From Pantoea anthophila (GTDB lineage Bacteria; Pseudomonadota; Gammaproteobacteria; Enterobacterales; Enterobacteriaceae), in contig NZ_VHIZ01000041.1 of assembly GCF_006494375.1 (NCBI RefSeq), positions 131,927 through 195,926 of the forward strand: a stretch of DNA of 64,000 nt. The letters are read 5' to 3'. Within the stretch, counting starts at the first letter, position 1; each line of letters begins with the position of its first letter. Shown piece after piece: positions 29,244-40,006 of the stretch. A program made the translations under genes and the position numbers. The notes below the pieces were generated by a model. That model worked only from the letters and a program-made list of their open reading frames with translations. It did not search any database and was not told the origin of the DNA.

Positions 29244-30329
29244 ATGGCTTTAACCCGCCTTCTTATTAAAGATTTTCGTAATATCGAACAGGCTGACCTG
29301 CAACTGGCTCCCGGCTTTAATTTTCTGGTCGGCGTCAACGGCAGCGGCAAAACCAGCGTGTTAGAGGCGATCCATACGCTGGGGCATGGCCGGTCGTTTC
29401 GCAGCCTGCAGGCGGGGCGCGTCATCCGTCACGACGAGGCGGCCTTTGTGCTGCACGGACGGCTCGAGAGCAAAGAGCGGGAAATTTCGGTCGGACTGAC
29501 CAAAAACCGGGCCGGTGACAGTAAAGTGCGCATTGATGGCAGCGACGGGCACAAAGTCGCCGAGCTGGCACAGCTGCTGCCGATGCAATTAATTACGCCC
29601 GAAGGCTTTAGTTTGCTTAATGGCGGCCCCAAATACCGCAGAGCCTATGTTGACTGGGGCTGCTTCCATAACACGCCTGGTTTTTTCAACGCCTGGAACA
29701 ACCTGCGTCGCCTGCTTAAGCAGCGCAACGCCGCGCTGCGTCAGGTCACCCGCTACAGCCAGATCCGTCCCTGGGATCAGGAGCTGGTGCCGCTGGCTGA
29801 ACAGATCAGCCTGTGGCGGGCGGAGTACAGTGCCGCCATTTCCGCCGAAATCACCGGCACCTGCAGCCAGTTCCTGCCGGAATTTGACCTGCGCTTCTCC
29901 TTCCAGCGCGGCTGGGACAAAGAGAGCGACTATGGCGATCTGCTGGAGCGTAACTTTGAGCGCGATCGTGCACTGACCTACACCGCCAGCGGCCCCCATA
30001 AAGCGGACTTTCGAATCCGGGCTGAAGGGACGCCGGTGGAAGATTTACTCTCACGCGGGCAGCTCAAGCTGCTGATGTGTGCATTGCGTCTGGCACAGGG
30101 CGAGTTCCTGACAAGCCAGAGCGGACGCCGCTGTATTTACCTCATTGATGACTTTGCTTCTGAGCTGGATGAGAGCCGCCGACGCCTGCTGGCGGAACGG
30201 TTAAAAGCCACCCAGGCTCAGGTCTTTGTCAGCGCCATTTCGGCCGGACATGTAATCGACATGAGCGACGAAAAGGGCAAGATGTTCCGCGTGGAACAGG
30301 GTAAAATAGCGGTTCAACCTGAAGATTAA
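29244..30329 (+). CDS. recF: DNA repair/recombination ATPase RecF
   Basis: 361 aa SMC-like ATPase that, with RecO and RecR, loads RecA on gapped DNA at stalled forks. Walker A is [10 protein letters not shown] (30-39), the ABC signature is [13 protein letters not shown], and Walker B is [11 protein letters not shown]. It is a little longer than the 357 aa E. coli protein at the C-terminus. The ribosome-binding site is weak (GGACTG). Because the gene is separated from dnaN by the ERIC-like element, translational coupling to dnaN is lost. Confidence 0.95.
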   Translation: MALTRLLIKDFRNIEQADLQLAPGFNFLVGVNGSGKTSVLEAIHTLGHGRSFRSLQAGRVIRHDEAAFVLHGRLESKEREISVGLTKNRAGDSKVRIDGSDGHKVAELAQLLPMQLITPEGFSLLNGGPKYRRAYVDWGCFHNTPGFFNAWNNLRRLLKQRNAALRQVTRYSQIRPWDQELVPLAEQISLWRAEYSAAISAEITGTCSQFLPEFDLRFSFQRGWDKESDYGDLLERNFERDRALTYTASGPHKADFRIRAEGTPVEDLLSRGQLKLLMCALRLAQGEFLTSQSGRRCIYLIDDFASELDESRRRLLAERLKATQAQVFVSAISAGHVIDMSDEKGKMFRVEQGKIAVQPED

Positions 30330-32756
<2,427 letters not shown>

Positions 32757-32774
32757 TTGGTCGCAGACCGGACA

Positions 32775-32804
32775 GGCCATCACTCCGGTGATGGCCTTTT
32801 TTTT
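32775..32804 (+). terminator. Intrinsic terminator of gyrB
   Basis: GGCCATCAC and GTGATGGCC form a 9-bp stem with a TCCG loop, followed by eight Ts, 18 bases after the gyrB stop. This is a canonical rho-independent terminator. Confidence 0.95.
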
Positions 32805-32930
32805 ATGCCGCCGCGGCGAACGCCGCGCCCGGTGCTGCGAGACCGATCACGTTTTCCCTCGCCCTGCTCCTTTACGCTTGCCTCTCTTTGCGCCTTCAGC
32901 GCGCACAACGTTAATACAGGGAGTTACCTT

Positions 32931-33410
32931 ATGATTGTCTGCGACTGTCACGACTGGAACAGAGAACGTCACGCCTTTCATCCGGTTATCGATCAGGCGA
33001 TACGCTGGATTACTGACACCGACTTCAGCCAGCTCGACACCGGTAAATATGCCATCCTGCCTGAGGATAAGATGTTCTGCCTGGTGCAGGAGATGATGAC
33101 CGAACCGGCGAGCGCGCGTCGGGCAGAATCCCACTTCAGCTACATCGACATTCAGTTTCTGCTGGCCGGCAGCGAGAATATCGGCGTGGCCCGTGCCCAC
33201 CCCGATCAGCGAGTGACCGAGGATTTTGCTCAGCAACGCGACGTGGTCTTTTATCAGAAGACGCTGAATGAGTCGGTGATCACGCTGCTGCCCGGCATGT
33301 TCGCGATCTTTTTTCCGCACGATATTCATCGCCCCTGCTGCGCGCCGGGTGAACCCGCCATTATCCGAAAAGCCGTGATTAAAATTCACCGCGATCTGTT
33401 TACGGCCTGA
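32931..33410 (+). CDS. YhcH/YjgK/YiaL-family cupin-like protein
   Basis: 159 aa. It belongs to the DUF386 family (YhcH, YjgK, YiaL, EbgC), double-stranded beta-helix proteins with a metal site; the motifs AESHFSYIDIQFLLAG, the FAIFFPHDIHRPCCAPG segment with its metal-type His residues, and KAVIKIH are typical. Family members are linked to sugar anomer or sialic-acid metabolism. The ATG at 32931 has CAGGGAG upstream. No sugar operon is adjacent, so the substrate is undetermined. Confidence 0.78.
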   Translation: MIVCDCHDWNRERHAFHPVIDQAIRWITDTDFSQLDTGKYAILPEDKMFCLVQEMMTEPASARRAESHFSYIDIQFLLAGSENIGVARAHPDQRVTEDFAQQRDVVFYQKTLNESVITLLPGMFAIFFPHDIHRPCCAPGEPAIIRKAVIKIHRDLFTA

Positions 33411-33509
33411 CACTGACGGTCGGCCGGGGGTGCCCGCCTGCTATGAAACTGGTCAATACGCGCTGAATCGCGCTAGCATTGAACCAAACCCAGACGCAAC
33501 GAGGACTCT

Positions 33510-34319
33510 ATGGCTATTAAATTGATCGCTATCGACATGGATGGCACCCTGCTCAATCCGCAGCATGAGATCACGCCGGGGGTGAAATCTGCCCTTGATC
33601 GCGCCCGCCAGCAGGGGGTATCGATTGTGCTGACCACCGGCCGGCCGTTTGTGGGTATCCAGCGCTATCTGATGGAGCTGGATATGCAGACCCCCGGCCA
33701 GTACGCGATCAGTAACAACGGCGCGCTGGTTCATCAGGCTGAAGATGGTGAGTGCGTGGCGGAAGTGACGCTGACCTTTGACGACTACCTCTACATTGAG
33801 CAGCTGGCGCGTGAACTTGGCGTCCATTTCCAGGCGTTCGACAAATCCCATCTCTATACACCCAACAAAGACATCAGCGAATACACCATCCATGAGGCGA
33901 GCCTGACCGGGATTCCGGTGCGCTATCGTGCGGTGGAAGAGATGGACCGCGCGACGCGCTTCCCAAAACTGATGATGATCGACCGTCCGGCCCTGCTCGA
34001 CGCGGCGATTGCCCGCCTGCCAGAGCATGCTAAGCAGACCTATACCATCCTGAAGAGTGCGCCTTATTATCTGGAAATCCTCGATCGCCGGGTCAACAAA
34101 GGTCAGGGCGTCAGAATGCTGGCGGAGAAGCTCGGCCTGAAGCAGGAAGAGGTGATGGCGATAGGTGACCAGGAGAACGACCTGGCGATGATTGAGTATG
34201 CCGGCACGGGTGTCGCCATGGGCAATGCGATTGATTCGGTCAAGGCTATCGCTCAGTTCATCACAAAAACCAATATGGAAGATGGCGTCGCACATGCCAT
34301 TGAAGAGTTAGTGCTGTAA
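33510..34319 (+). CDS. yidA: HAD sugar phosphatase YidA
   Basis: 269 aa Cof-type (IIB) HAD phosphatase. Motif I IDMDGTLLNP (8-17), motif II LTTGRP, Lys in motif III within RVNKGQGV, and motif IV AIGDQENDLAMI are present. It aligns with E. coli YidA, which dephosphorylates several sugar phosphates, including erythrose-4-phosphate, in vitro. The gyrB-yidA neighbourhood is conserved in enterobacteria. Confidence 0.9.
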   Translation: MAIKLIAIDMDGTLLNPQHEITPGVKSALDRARQQGVSIVLTTGRPFVGIQRYLMELDMQTPGQYAISNNGALVHQAEDGECVAEVTLTFDDYLYIEQLARELGVHFQAFDKSHLYTPNKDISEYTIHEASLTGIPVRYRAVEEMDRATRFPKLMMIDRPALLDAAIARLPEHAKQTYTILKSAPYYLEILDRRVNKGQGVRMLAEKLGLKQEEVMAIGDQENDLAMIEYAGTGVAMGNAIDSVKAIAQFITKTNMEDGVAHAIEELVL

Positions 34320-34333
34320 CCGCCCTGCGCTTT

Positions 34334-34352
34334 CCGGGCCGCGCTGGCCCGG
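34334..34352. terminator. GC-rich palindrome after yidA
   Basis: CCGGGCC and GGCCCGG flank a 5-base loop 14 bases after the yidA stop. The stem is strong but no T-run follows, so termination here is only suggested by position. Confidence 0.4.
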
Positions 34353-34427
34353 AACCCGGTAAAAAAGCTGCAGCGCGAAACAGAATCGCGTAATTTGTCG
34401 GGCATCGCTTCCTGCACGGGTTTCACC

Positions 34428-35696
34428 ATGTCAGAAAAACAGATCACCTTTGCTGCCCGTCAGCATCAGCTCACCAATATCAATGTCTGGACTGCCGACA
34501 GCCAGTGGCTGGCATTTGACGTGCGTCCTTCGGGCGCCTCCTTTACCAGCCAGACCATTGAGCGGGTCAATGTGATGACCGGTGAGGTGGAGGTGCTCTA
34601 TCAGGCACAGCACGGGGCTCATGTCGGCGTGGTGACGGTCAGCCCCGATATGCCGCCGCGCTACGTCTGCATTCATGGCCCGGAACATCCCGATGCCCGG
34701 TGGCAGTATGATTTCCATCACCGCCGCGGGGTAATCGTTCAGAACGCCACCGCCATCAATCTGGATGCCTGCGATATCACGCCCCCCTTTACGCCTGGCG
34801 CGCTGCGGGGCGGGTCGCATGTGCATGTCTTCAGTCCCGACGGTTCACGCCTGAGCTTTACCTACAATGACCATGTCATGCATGAGCAGGATACCCGGCT
34901 GGATCTGCGCAACGTCGGCATCGCGGTGCCGCTGCGCGCAGTCACGCCGGTTAAGCAGCATCCGCGGGAGTATGACGGCAGCTACTTTTGCCTGCTGGTG
35001 AGCGAGACGCATCCGGCACCGCAGCCGGGCAGCGACCAGATCAACCGTGCCTATGAAGAGTGCTGGATCGGTAACCGCGGCTATCAGAAACCGGACGGCC
35101 GCTGGCAGCGCTGGGCCATCGCGTTCATCGGCGACACGCTGACGGCGGAGGGAGAGAAGCGTCCTGAAGTGTTTGTTGTTGATCTGCCCGAAGCCCTGGA
35201 CGATTACGCCCGGCCCGGTGCCAGCCCGCTGGAGGGCAGCAGCCAGCAGTTACCTGCGCCCCCGGCTGGCGTCAGGCAGCGCCGTCTGACGTACGGTCGT
35301 GGTCTGGCGCTGCAACCGCGCCACTGGCTGCGCAGTGCGCCCGATGGCAGCCAGATTGCGTTTCTGATGGCAGATGACGGAGGGGTGATCCAGCTCTGGA
35401 CGGTCTCTCCCAACGGCGGCGAACCGCGTCAGGTGACCCGTCTCGGCAGCAGCATTCAGTCCGCCTTCAGCTGGCATCCTGATGGCCAGGCCGTCGCCTT
35501 TATCTGTGATAACAGCGTGATGCGTTGTGACGCTGAGAGCGGCGAGTGCCAGCGTCTGACGCGCAGAACGGATGACGCCCCCTCAGGCGACGCGGTTGTC
35601 TGGTCACCTGACGGCACGCAGATTGCGTATATGCGCGAGGTGGAGGGCTGGCGGCAGCTGTTTACGGTTGCGGCTGAGGGCGCAGCGGAGGCATAG
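34428..35696 (+). CDS. yidR: YidR, TolB/oligogalacturonide-lyase-like beta-propeller
   Basis: 422 aa, matching E. coli YidR (DUF3748). The protein is built of beta-propeller-type repeats such as SPDGTQIAYMR, SWHPDGQAVAF and APDGSQIAFLM, and the conserved blocks HQLTNINVWTADSQWLAFDV and GSHVHVFSPDGSRLSFTYNDH. Function is not established; the fold resembles oligogalacturonate-binding proteins. No signal peptide is seen. Its 3' end overlaps the convergent yidQ gene by 35 bases. Confidence 0.85.
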   Translation: MSEKQITFAARQHQLTNINVWTADSQWLAFDVRPSGASFTSQTIERVNVMTGEVEVLYQAQHGAHVGVVTVSPDMPPRYVCIHGPEHPDARWQYDFHHRRGVIVQNATAINLDACDITPPFTPGALRGGSHVHVFSPDGSRLSFTYNDHVMHEQDTRLDLRNVGIAVPLRAVTPVKQHPREYDGSYFCLLVSETHPAPQPGSDQINRAYEECWIGNRGYQKPDGRWQRWAIAFIGDTLTAEGEKRPEVFVVDLPEALDDYARPGASPLEGSSQQLPAPPAGVRQRRLTYGRGLALQPRHWLRSAPDGSQIAFLMADDGGVIQLWTVSPNGGEPRQVTRLGSSIQSAFSWHPDGQAVAFICDNSVMRCDAESGECQRLTRRTDDAPSGDAVVWSPDGTQIAYMREVEGWRQLFTVAAEGAAEA

Positions 35697-36030
35697 GCTG
35701 CGCCTGCGCCAGGCTCTCCTGCGTGTGCGCCAGCTTTTCACTCTGCAGAATGCGTTCCCGCGGGGAGTCGAGTGATTTATCTTTGTCGCTGCGGTAGTAG
35801 TCCCACGGCAGCAGCAGCGTATCCATCACGGCGGAGAAAGGAAGATCGATCAGCGCCAGCGGCTTCAGCGCCCAGCTGGTGTCCCCGTCGGTCAGCATAT
35901 CCGCGCTGGCCCGGGTGCCTGGATAATAGCCCTGACTCGCACCTGTGTGTGACATCACGCTGGAACAACCGGTTGTCGCCATTGCGCAGCAAACCATTCC
36001 AGCCAGAGGTAAGGTCTTCATCAATTTCAT
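35662..36030 (-). CDS. yidQ: YidQ lipoprotein (DUF1375)
   Basis: 122 aa. An N-terminal signal peptide ends at ATTGC, the probable lipidation cysteine, followed by SSVMSHTG and the family blocks YYPGTRASADML and LIDLPFSAVMDTLLLPWD. It matches E. coli YidQ, an uncharacterised outer-membrane-type lipoprotein. Three ATGs lie close together; the one at 36030 is nine bases after AAGGG and is preferred to 36036 and 36039. Its C-terminus is Pro/Gln-rich and encoded opposite the end of yidR. Confidence 0.82.
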   Translation of the reverse strand: MKLMKTLPLAGMVCCAMATTGCSSVMSHTGASQGYYPGTRASADMLTDGDTSWALKPLALIDLPFSAVMDTLLLPWDYYRSDKDKSLDSPRERILQSEKLAHTQESLAQAQPMPPLRPQPQP

Positions 36031-36183
36031 TATCATCATCCCTTCAGCCCTGACATGCGCCGGGCTGAGTTGGCTTGCCAGACAACGTCAACACTCTGGG
36101 GCGAAGTCCGTTCGGGTCTGACAAAAGGTGTTCTGAGTGTATGTCATTTCCTGAGATTGGCGAAAAAAATTGCATTCTGCACG

Positions 36184-36211
36184 CTTGAAAATTCTCCTTT
36201 GGCACCCATTT
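36184..36211 (+). promoter_or_regulatory. Sigma-32 (heat-shock) promoter of ibpA
   Basis: CTTGAAA at 36184-36190 and CCCATTT at 36205-36211, with 15 bases between the -35 core CTTGAA and CCCAT, match the RpoH consensus. Transcription would begin near 36218, giving a leader of about 100 nt before ibpA. Confidence 0.85.
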
Positions 36212-36217
36212 TTAGTT

Positions 36218-36323
36218 TACGGACGCGCTCACCGTCGCCGAAAGGGACAGTGAGGTGCCGGATCCAGCCTGTCCAGTAGTGGAAGGTTGCCAAAACTTGC
36301 TGAAATTCAGGAGTCTTAATATG
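36218..36323 (+). promoter_or_regulatory. ROSE-type RNA thermometer in the ibpA leader
   Basis: The leader ends with TTGCT (36297-36301) facing CAGGAG (36308-36313), the hallmark ROSE hairpin in which UUGCU pairs with the Shine-Dalgarno through a G-G mismatch and melts on heating. Upstream sequence (GGACAGTGAGG ... CCAGCCTGTCC) can form a further supporting stem. Confidence 0.8.
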
Positions 36324-36737
36324 CGTAACTTTGATCTCACCCCACTTTATCGCTCAGCTATCGGTTTCGATCGCCTGTTTAACCTGCTCGAATCAAACCA
36401 GAATCAGAGCAACGGGGGTTATCCTCCCTATAACGTTGAACTGGTCGATGAAAATCACTACCGCATTACCATCGCGGTGGCCGGTTTCTCTCAGAGCGAG
36501 CTTGATATCACAGCGCACGACAATGTGCTGACTGTACGGGGTGCCCATCCGGAAGAGCAGGCCGAGCGTAAATACCTGTATCAGGGTATCGCCGAGCGTA
36601 ACTTCGAGCGGAAATTCCAGCTTGCCGACCACATCGTGGTGCGCGACGCTCGTCTCGAAAATGGTCTGCTGAGTATCGATCTTGAACGTCTGGTGCCGGA
36701 AGAAGCCAAACCACGCCGTATTGAGATTCTGAAGTAA
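36321..36737 (+). CDS. ibpA: Small heat-shock protein IbpA
   Basis: 138 aa small heat-shock protein that binds aggregating proteins and hands them to DnaK/ClpB. The alpha-crystallin domain runs from about 35 to 125 ([22 protein letters not shown] ... [11 protein letters not shown]), and the C-terminal anchoring motif is IEIL. Heat control is visible at two levels: a sigma-32 promoter and a ROSE thermometer. The terminator follows within 25 bases, so there is no ibpB; a single IbpA is the known state in Erwiniaceae. Confidence 0.95.
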   Translation: MRNFDLTPLYRSAIGFDRLFNLLESNQNQSNGGYPPYNVELVDENHYRITIAVAGFSQSELDITAHDNVLTVRGAHPEEQAERKYLYQGIAERNFERKFQLADHIVVRDARLENGLLSIDLERLVPEEAKPRRIEILK

Positions 36738-36758
36738 TTTATGAAGTAACCATAAAAA

Positions 36759-36784
36759 ACGCCGCTAATGCGGCGTTTTTCGTT
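36759..36784 (+). terminator. Intrinsic terminator of ibpA
   Basis: ACGCCGC, loop TAAT, GCGGCGT, then TTTTTCGTTTTT. It closes the ibpA transcript 21 bases after the stop and shows that ibpA is monocistronic. Confidence 0.92.
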
Positions 36785-36804
36785 TTTAAGATCAGTGGAG
36801 ATTC

Positions 36805-37009
36805 ATAAGGCAAAAAATGTTGCTCCGATCCCCTGTTTCAGACGGCTGATAAGTTCAAAGCGATGGGAGCATACGCCTGTAGCAAAGCATCGCGGACCAG
36901 GGATGGGCCGCGCTGAGCATGCCAGGGATGGCGTCTATTGCGTCTTTGCGAAAGGCGTATGCTCCCTGAGCCTGTCACCTGACCTCAAGGCAGTATTTTT
37001 TGCCCTTAT
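36805..37009. repeat. About 205-bp nested palindromic element
   Basis: Outer arms ATAAGGCAAAAAAT (36805-36818) and ATTTTTTGCCCTTAT (36995-37009) are near-perfect inverted repeats. Inside them are second arms, GGGAGCATACGCCT...GCAAAG (36865-36887) and CTTTGCGAAAGGCGTATGCTCCC (split at 36944-36966). At the centre two copies of CCAGGGATGG (36897 and 36922) flank a GC-rich region. This looks like a mobile non-coding repeat (MITE-like or an intergenic repeat family) rather than a gene. It fills the space between the ibpA terminator and the exporter gene. Confidence 0.65.
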
Positions 37010-37029
37010 ATCTGACGCCGGCCTTGCCC

Positions 37030-37941
37030 TTACGGCTGCGTTCGCATCGCGAAACGCTGTCCCAGTACGCCGCCAAACACGTTGATCAGCAGGCCGGCAA
37101 TAATCACCGAGGCGCCCAGCATCTGCTGCCCGGAAAGATGCTCATCCAGCACCAGCGCAGCGGTAATGATCCCGACCACCGGCACCAGCAGCGACAGCGG
37201 GGCAACGCGCCAGGTTTCGTAACGGCTGAGCAGATTTCCCCAGATGGCGTAGCCGACGATGGTGGCGACAAAGGCCAGATAGAAGAGCGCCAGTACCGTC
37301 TGCAGCCCGATGTGCAGCAGGCTGCTGACGATAGCCTCCTGCCCCTCAAACAGCAGCGAGCAGGCAAAGAAAGGAATGACCGGCACCAGCGCACTCCAGA
37401 CCACCAGCGACATAATCGGCACGCTGCGATTCCGCATAATGATCTTGTTGGTAATGTTACCCAGCCCCCATGACAGGGCCGCCGACAGCGTCAGCATCAT
37501 AGTCGTCAGCGTAATGCCGGCGCTGGTCTGTCCCTCCATGCCTGCCGTAGCCAGCAGAAACATCCCCAGCGTGGCGATGATAATCCCGGTGATGTGGTTC
37601 CAGCGCAGCTTCTCCGCCAGCAGCAGCGCCCCCAGCAGCAGGGTAAAGAACGCCTGCGCCTGCAGCACCAGGGAGGCCAGGCCTGCTGGCATACCGAGCT
37701 GAATCGCCAGGAAGAGAAACGCAAACTGACCAAAACTGATGGTCATACCGTAAACCACCAGCCAGCGCAGCGGGATCGGCGGACGGCGCACAAAGAAAAT
37801 GGCAGGGAAGGCGACCAGCGTGAATCGCAGTCCGGCGAGCAGAAAAGGCGGCATCCCCTGCAGCCCCAGCTTGATCACCACAAAATTGACGCCCCACGCC
37901 ACCACCACGCACAACGCTAACAGCATATCTTTTACCGACAT
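37030..37941 (-). CDS. eamA: EamA-family exporter, last gene of the biosynthetic-type operon
   Basis: 303 aa drug/metabolite transporter with ten predicted helices in two EamA repeats. It is close to E. coli EamA (YdeD), an inner-membrane exporter of cysteine and O-acetylserine: GLRFTLVAFPAIFFV, GMPAGLASLVLQAQAFFT and GNLLSRYETWRVAPLSLLVPVVG are shared. A strong AAGGAG precedes the ATG. It lies 21 bases after the deacylase gene and in the same direction as the upstream synthetic enzymes. It could be the ordinary housekeeping exporter or be recruited to release the operon's product; position favours the second, but both are possible. Confidence 0.85.
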   Translation of the reverse strand: MSVKDMLLALCVVVAWGVNFVVIKLGLQGMPPFLLAGLRFTLVAFPAIFFVRRPPIPLRWLVVYGMTISFGQFAFLFLAIQLGMPAGLASLVLQAQAFFTLLLGALLLAEKLRWNHITGIIIATLGMFLLATAGMEGQTSAGITLTTMMLTLSAALSWGLGNITNKIIMRNRSVPIMSLVVWSALVPVIPFFACSLLFEGQEAIVSSLLHIGLQTVLALFYLAFVATIVGYAIWGNLLSRYETWRVAPLSLLVPVVGIITAALVLDEHLSGQQMLGASVIIAGLLINVFGGVLGQRFAMRTQP

Positions 37942-37962
37942 CAGAAACTCCTTGAGCCGCCG

Positions 37963-38463
37963 TCAGGCGGTGATCGCAATCGGGGTCGCGATGTCAGCAC
38001 AGCACGCTTCCCCCACGATGCGAAAATAGTCATCTACAGCCAGCGCGATCGATTTATCCAGCTCGCCCGCGTTAAACCATAACGTTCCAACCTGCTGCAG
38101 CCGGGTATCGACCCGCAGCGCAAGCCGGTCATCAAAACTGAATGGCGGCACCGCGCCCATCACACAGCCGGTCAGCGCCTGCGCCAGCTCCGGCGCGGCG
38201 AAAGAGGATTTCTTTCCGCCGATAGCGCGCGCCGCACTTTTAAAATTGATCCGGCAGTCGCCCGGCACAATCGCCAGCAGCGGACGCGGCGGCGCGCCGT
38301 CCGGCATGACGACCTCCAGCACCATCGCCTTAGCCGCCTGACCCAGTGCATTACCGCGTATCTGGCTGATCTGGTCGGTCTGCCCTATCGCCTCATGCTC
38401 CACGACGCGGTAGCTGGCCTGATGCTGATCCAGCAGCGCGGTGATTTTTTCAAACGTCGTCAT
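37963..38463 (-). CDS. YbaK/YeaK-like aminoacyl-tRNA deacylase
   Basis: 166 aa. It belongs to the INS/YbaK superfamily of trans-editing deacylases, which hydrolyse wrongly charged aminoacyl-tRNAs. Closest in motif to E. coli YeaK: YRVVEHEAIGQTDQISQIRG, GCVMGAVPPFSF, FNAGELDKSI and DYFRI are conserved; the Lys of GGKKSS sits where such proteins contact the 3' end of tRNA. AGGAGAGGG precedes the ATG. It is inside an operon of ligase and amidotransferase genes, so an attractive inference is that it protects the producer by clearing tRNA charged with the operon's amino-acid-like product or an intermediate. Confidence 0.82.
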   Translation of the reverse strand: MTTFEKITALLDQHQASYRVVEHEAIGQTDQISQIRGNALGQAAKAMVLEVVMPDGAPPRPLLAIVPGDCRINFKSAARAIGGKKSSFAAPELAQALTGCVMGAVPPFSFDDRLALRVDTRLQQVGTLWFNAGELDKSIALAVDDYFRIVGEACCADIATPIAITA

Positions 38464-38492
38464 ATCCCTCTCCTTGTCTGGCCCGGACCGGA

Positions 38493-39293
38493 TTAACTCC
38501 AGGCGATAGCGTGTTTCATTTTTTTATCGGTCAGCCCGAAAAAGAATCCCATGGTGATGCGGGTATCACCTTCAACCCGATCAATCTCGTGATAAAAAGC
38601 AGGATTAAACAGATAGATATCGCCACTGCGTGGTGAAAATTCGCAGACTTCGCTGTGTTCAATCACCTCAGCGGGATAGCCCAGCTCACCGGCCGTTTTG
38701 AACCGCTCATCCTCCGGTGCCCATTTTTTGTTGTAGATCCGCAGCGCCCCGCCCGCGTTGCACTCCTGCAGGCAGACCACGCAGCTGAGCTGATGGAGAA
38801 TCTGCGTCACCGCCAGCCCGGTTCCGGCGGCATCACGCACGATATTGTCGTTGTGTAACGGGTTCGCGACGCCATCGGCATGAAACCGGACGATAGAACC
38901 GGCATAGTCGCCGTGGCCCGGCTCCAGGGCGATGCGCAGGCTCTCCAGCCGCAGCGCATGCTGAACCCAGAGGTAGATCTGCTCACGCAGGGTGGTGAGT
39001 GAAGGGGGCAGCGCCGGCTGGATATCGCGCAGCTCAGTAAAATAGTTATCGGGCTCCGCGGTGTGACGCGCCAGATAGGGACCGAGCGTGGTCAGTGCGC
39101 CATTCGGATAGTGAGAAACACGGATCTTTTCCCGGCAGCGCTGCAGATCCGCCACCACCGCTTCCCGCACCTCCGGCGTCAGGAAATTACGCAGCACCAG
39201 CAGCGGCACACGCGCCGTGACGATGTCATCCAGCCAGGTCGACTCCACAAACATGCTGGGATTAATCACGCGGAACTGATTGAAAATAGCCAT
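38493..39293 (-). CDS. Fe(II)/2-oxoglutarate-dependent oxygenase
   Basis: 266 aa. The double-stranded beta-helix core carries the facial triad as HND (residues 147-149) and His235 in FYHEI, with Arg245 (GDTRIT) placed to bind 2-oxoglutarate. These enzymes hydroxylate, epoxidise, desaturate or ring-close small molecules or peptides. The last residues (KKMKHAIAWS) are not typical of protein hydroxylases. The ATG at 39293 uses the GGAG at the very end of the upstream amidotransferase gene, five bases away, so translation is probably coupled. The substrate is likely the amino acid or dipeptide handled by the neighbouring ligases (inference). Confidence 0.85.
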   Translation of the reverse strand: MAIFNQFRVINPSMFVESTWLDDIVTARVPLLVLRNFLTPEVREAVVADLQRCREKIRVSHYPNGALTTLGPYLARHTAEPDNYFTELRDIQPALPPSLTTLREQIYLWVQHALRLESLRIALEPGHGDYAGSIVRFHADGVANPLHNDNIVRDAAGTGLAVTQILHQLSCVVCLQECNAGGALRIYNKKWAPEDERFKTAGELGYPAEVIEHSEVCEFSPRSGDIYLFNPAFYHEIDRVEGDTRITMGFFFGLTDKKMKHAIAWS

Positions 39294-39298
39294 GTTTA

Positions 39299-40006
39299 TC
39301 ACTCCCTAAACGGAATTTCATAGAGTTCATGATTGTTCATTCGCCGCCAGCTGCCGGCGCTGCCTGGTATTGTCACGGGTTCAGAAGCGATCAGCGTGCA
39401 ATCCTCCTGTTGCCGAAAATGCATCGTAAAATAGTCAGGCCAGGGGGTGTCGTGGGGATACCACTGCCACGCCCAGGCTTTGTCACGGGTGACGAAAATG
39501 GCATTGCCTGCGCTGCCGCCGGGTTCCACCTGCGCCATCTTTGCGCGCAGATAGTCGCGGGTGAAGTCGGCGGGCGTGGTCTGATCGACCAGGTAGCGCA
39601 GGTACTCTTCTGAATCGAAACGGGATTCCGCCAGGCCAAGCTGGCGGTGGATGGTCGGCAGAAAGCCGTTGTGCATCATGTACCACTGATGACCCGCGCT
39701 GTGGCGCGTCAGCGGATGAGAAAAGGCCAGCCCCTGATTTTTACTCAGCGTGGCGTGGCGCACATGCACAGCCAGAAACGGACTGCGCAGCCGATCCACA
39801 TCGATGTCCGGCAGCGCTTCCGCAAACGCGCCTGTGCCGTGCAGGGTGCGGATCTCCCCCGCTTCCAGCCACAGGCAGCCCCAGCCGTTGGGATGGGATT
39901 TAATTGGGCCATCGTGTTCGGCTCCTTCGCCGCAGCTCATGGCGCGCGCCGCCTCCAGAATCTGAGCGCTGTCGAACCTGCCATGCGCCAGAATCATTCT
40001 GCACAT
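39299..40006 (-). CDS. Stand-alone class II glutamine amidotransferase
   Basis: 235 aa Ntn-hydrolase that frees ammonia from glutamine. Cys2 (MCRM) is the nucleophile after Met removal; NGWG, VHVRHAT (substrate Arg) and MHNGFLP (oxyanion Asn-Gly) are the usual class II marks. The protein has no synthetase domain. In asparagine synthetase B such a domain is fused to a PP-loop domain; here the PP-loop protein is encoded separately three genes away, so the two may form a split amidotransferase. It overlaps the ATP-grasp gene by 13 bases. A general YafJ-like role is the alternative. Confidence 0.85.
   Translation of the reverse strand: MCRMILAHGRFDSAQILEAARAMSCGEGAEHDGPIKSHPNGWGCLWLEAGEIRTLHGTGAFAEALPDIDVDRLRSPFLAVHVRHATLSKNQGLAFSHPLTRHSAGHQWYMMHNGFLPTIHRQLGLAESRFDSEEYLRYLVDQTTPADFTRDYLRAKMAQVEPGGSAGNAIFVTRDKAWAWQWYPHDTPWPDYFTMHFRQQEDCTLIASEPVTIPGSAGSWRRMNNHELYEIPFRE

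Noticed and set aside
36768..37085. 105-codon frame through the nested palindrome after ibpA
   Set aside because: Starts in the ibpA terminator and runs through a repeat; no protein-like features.
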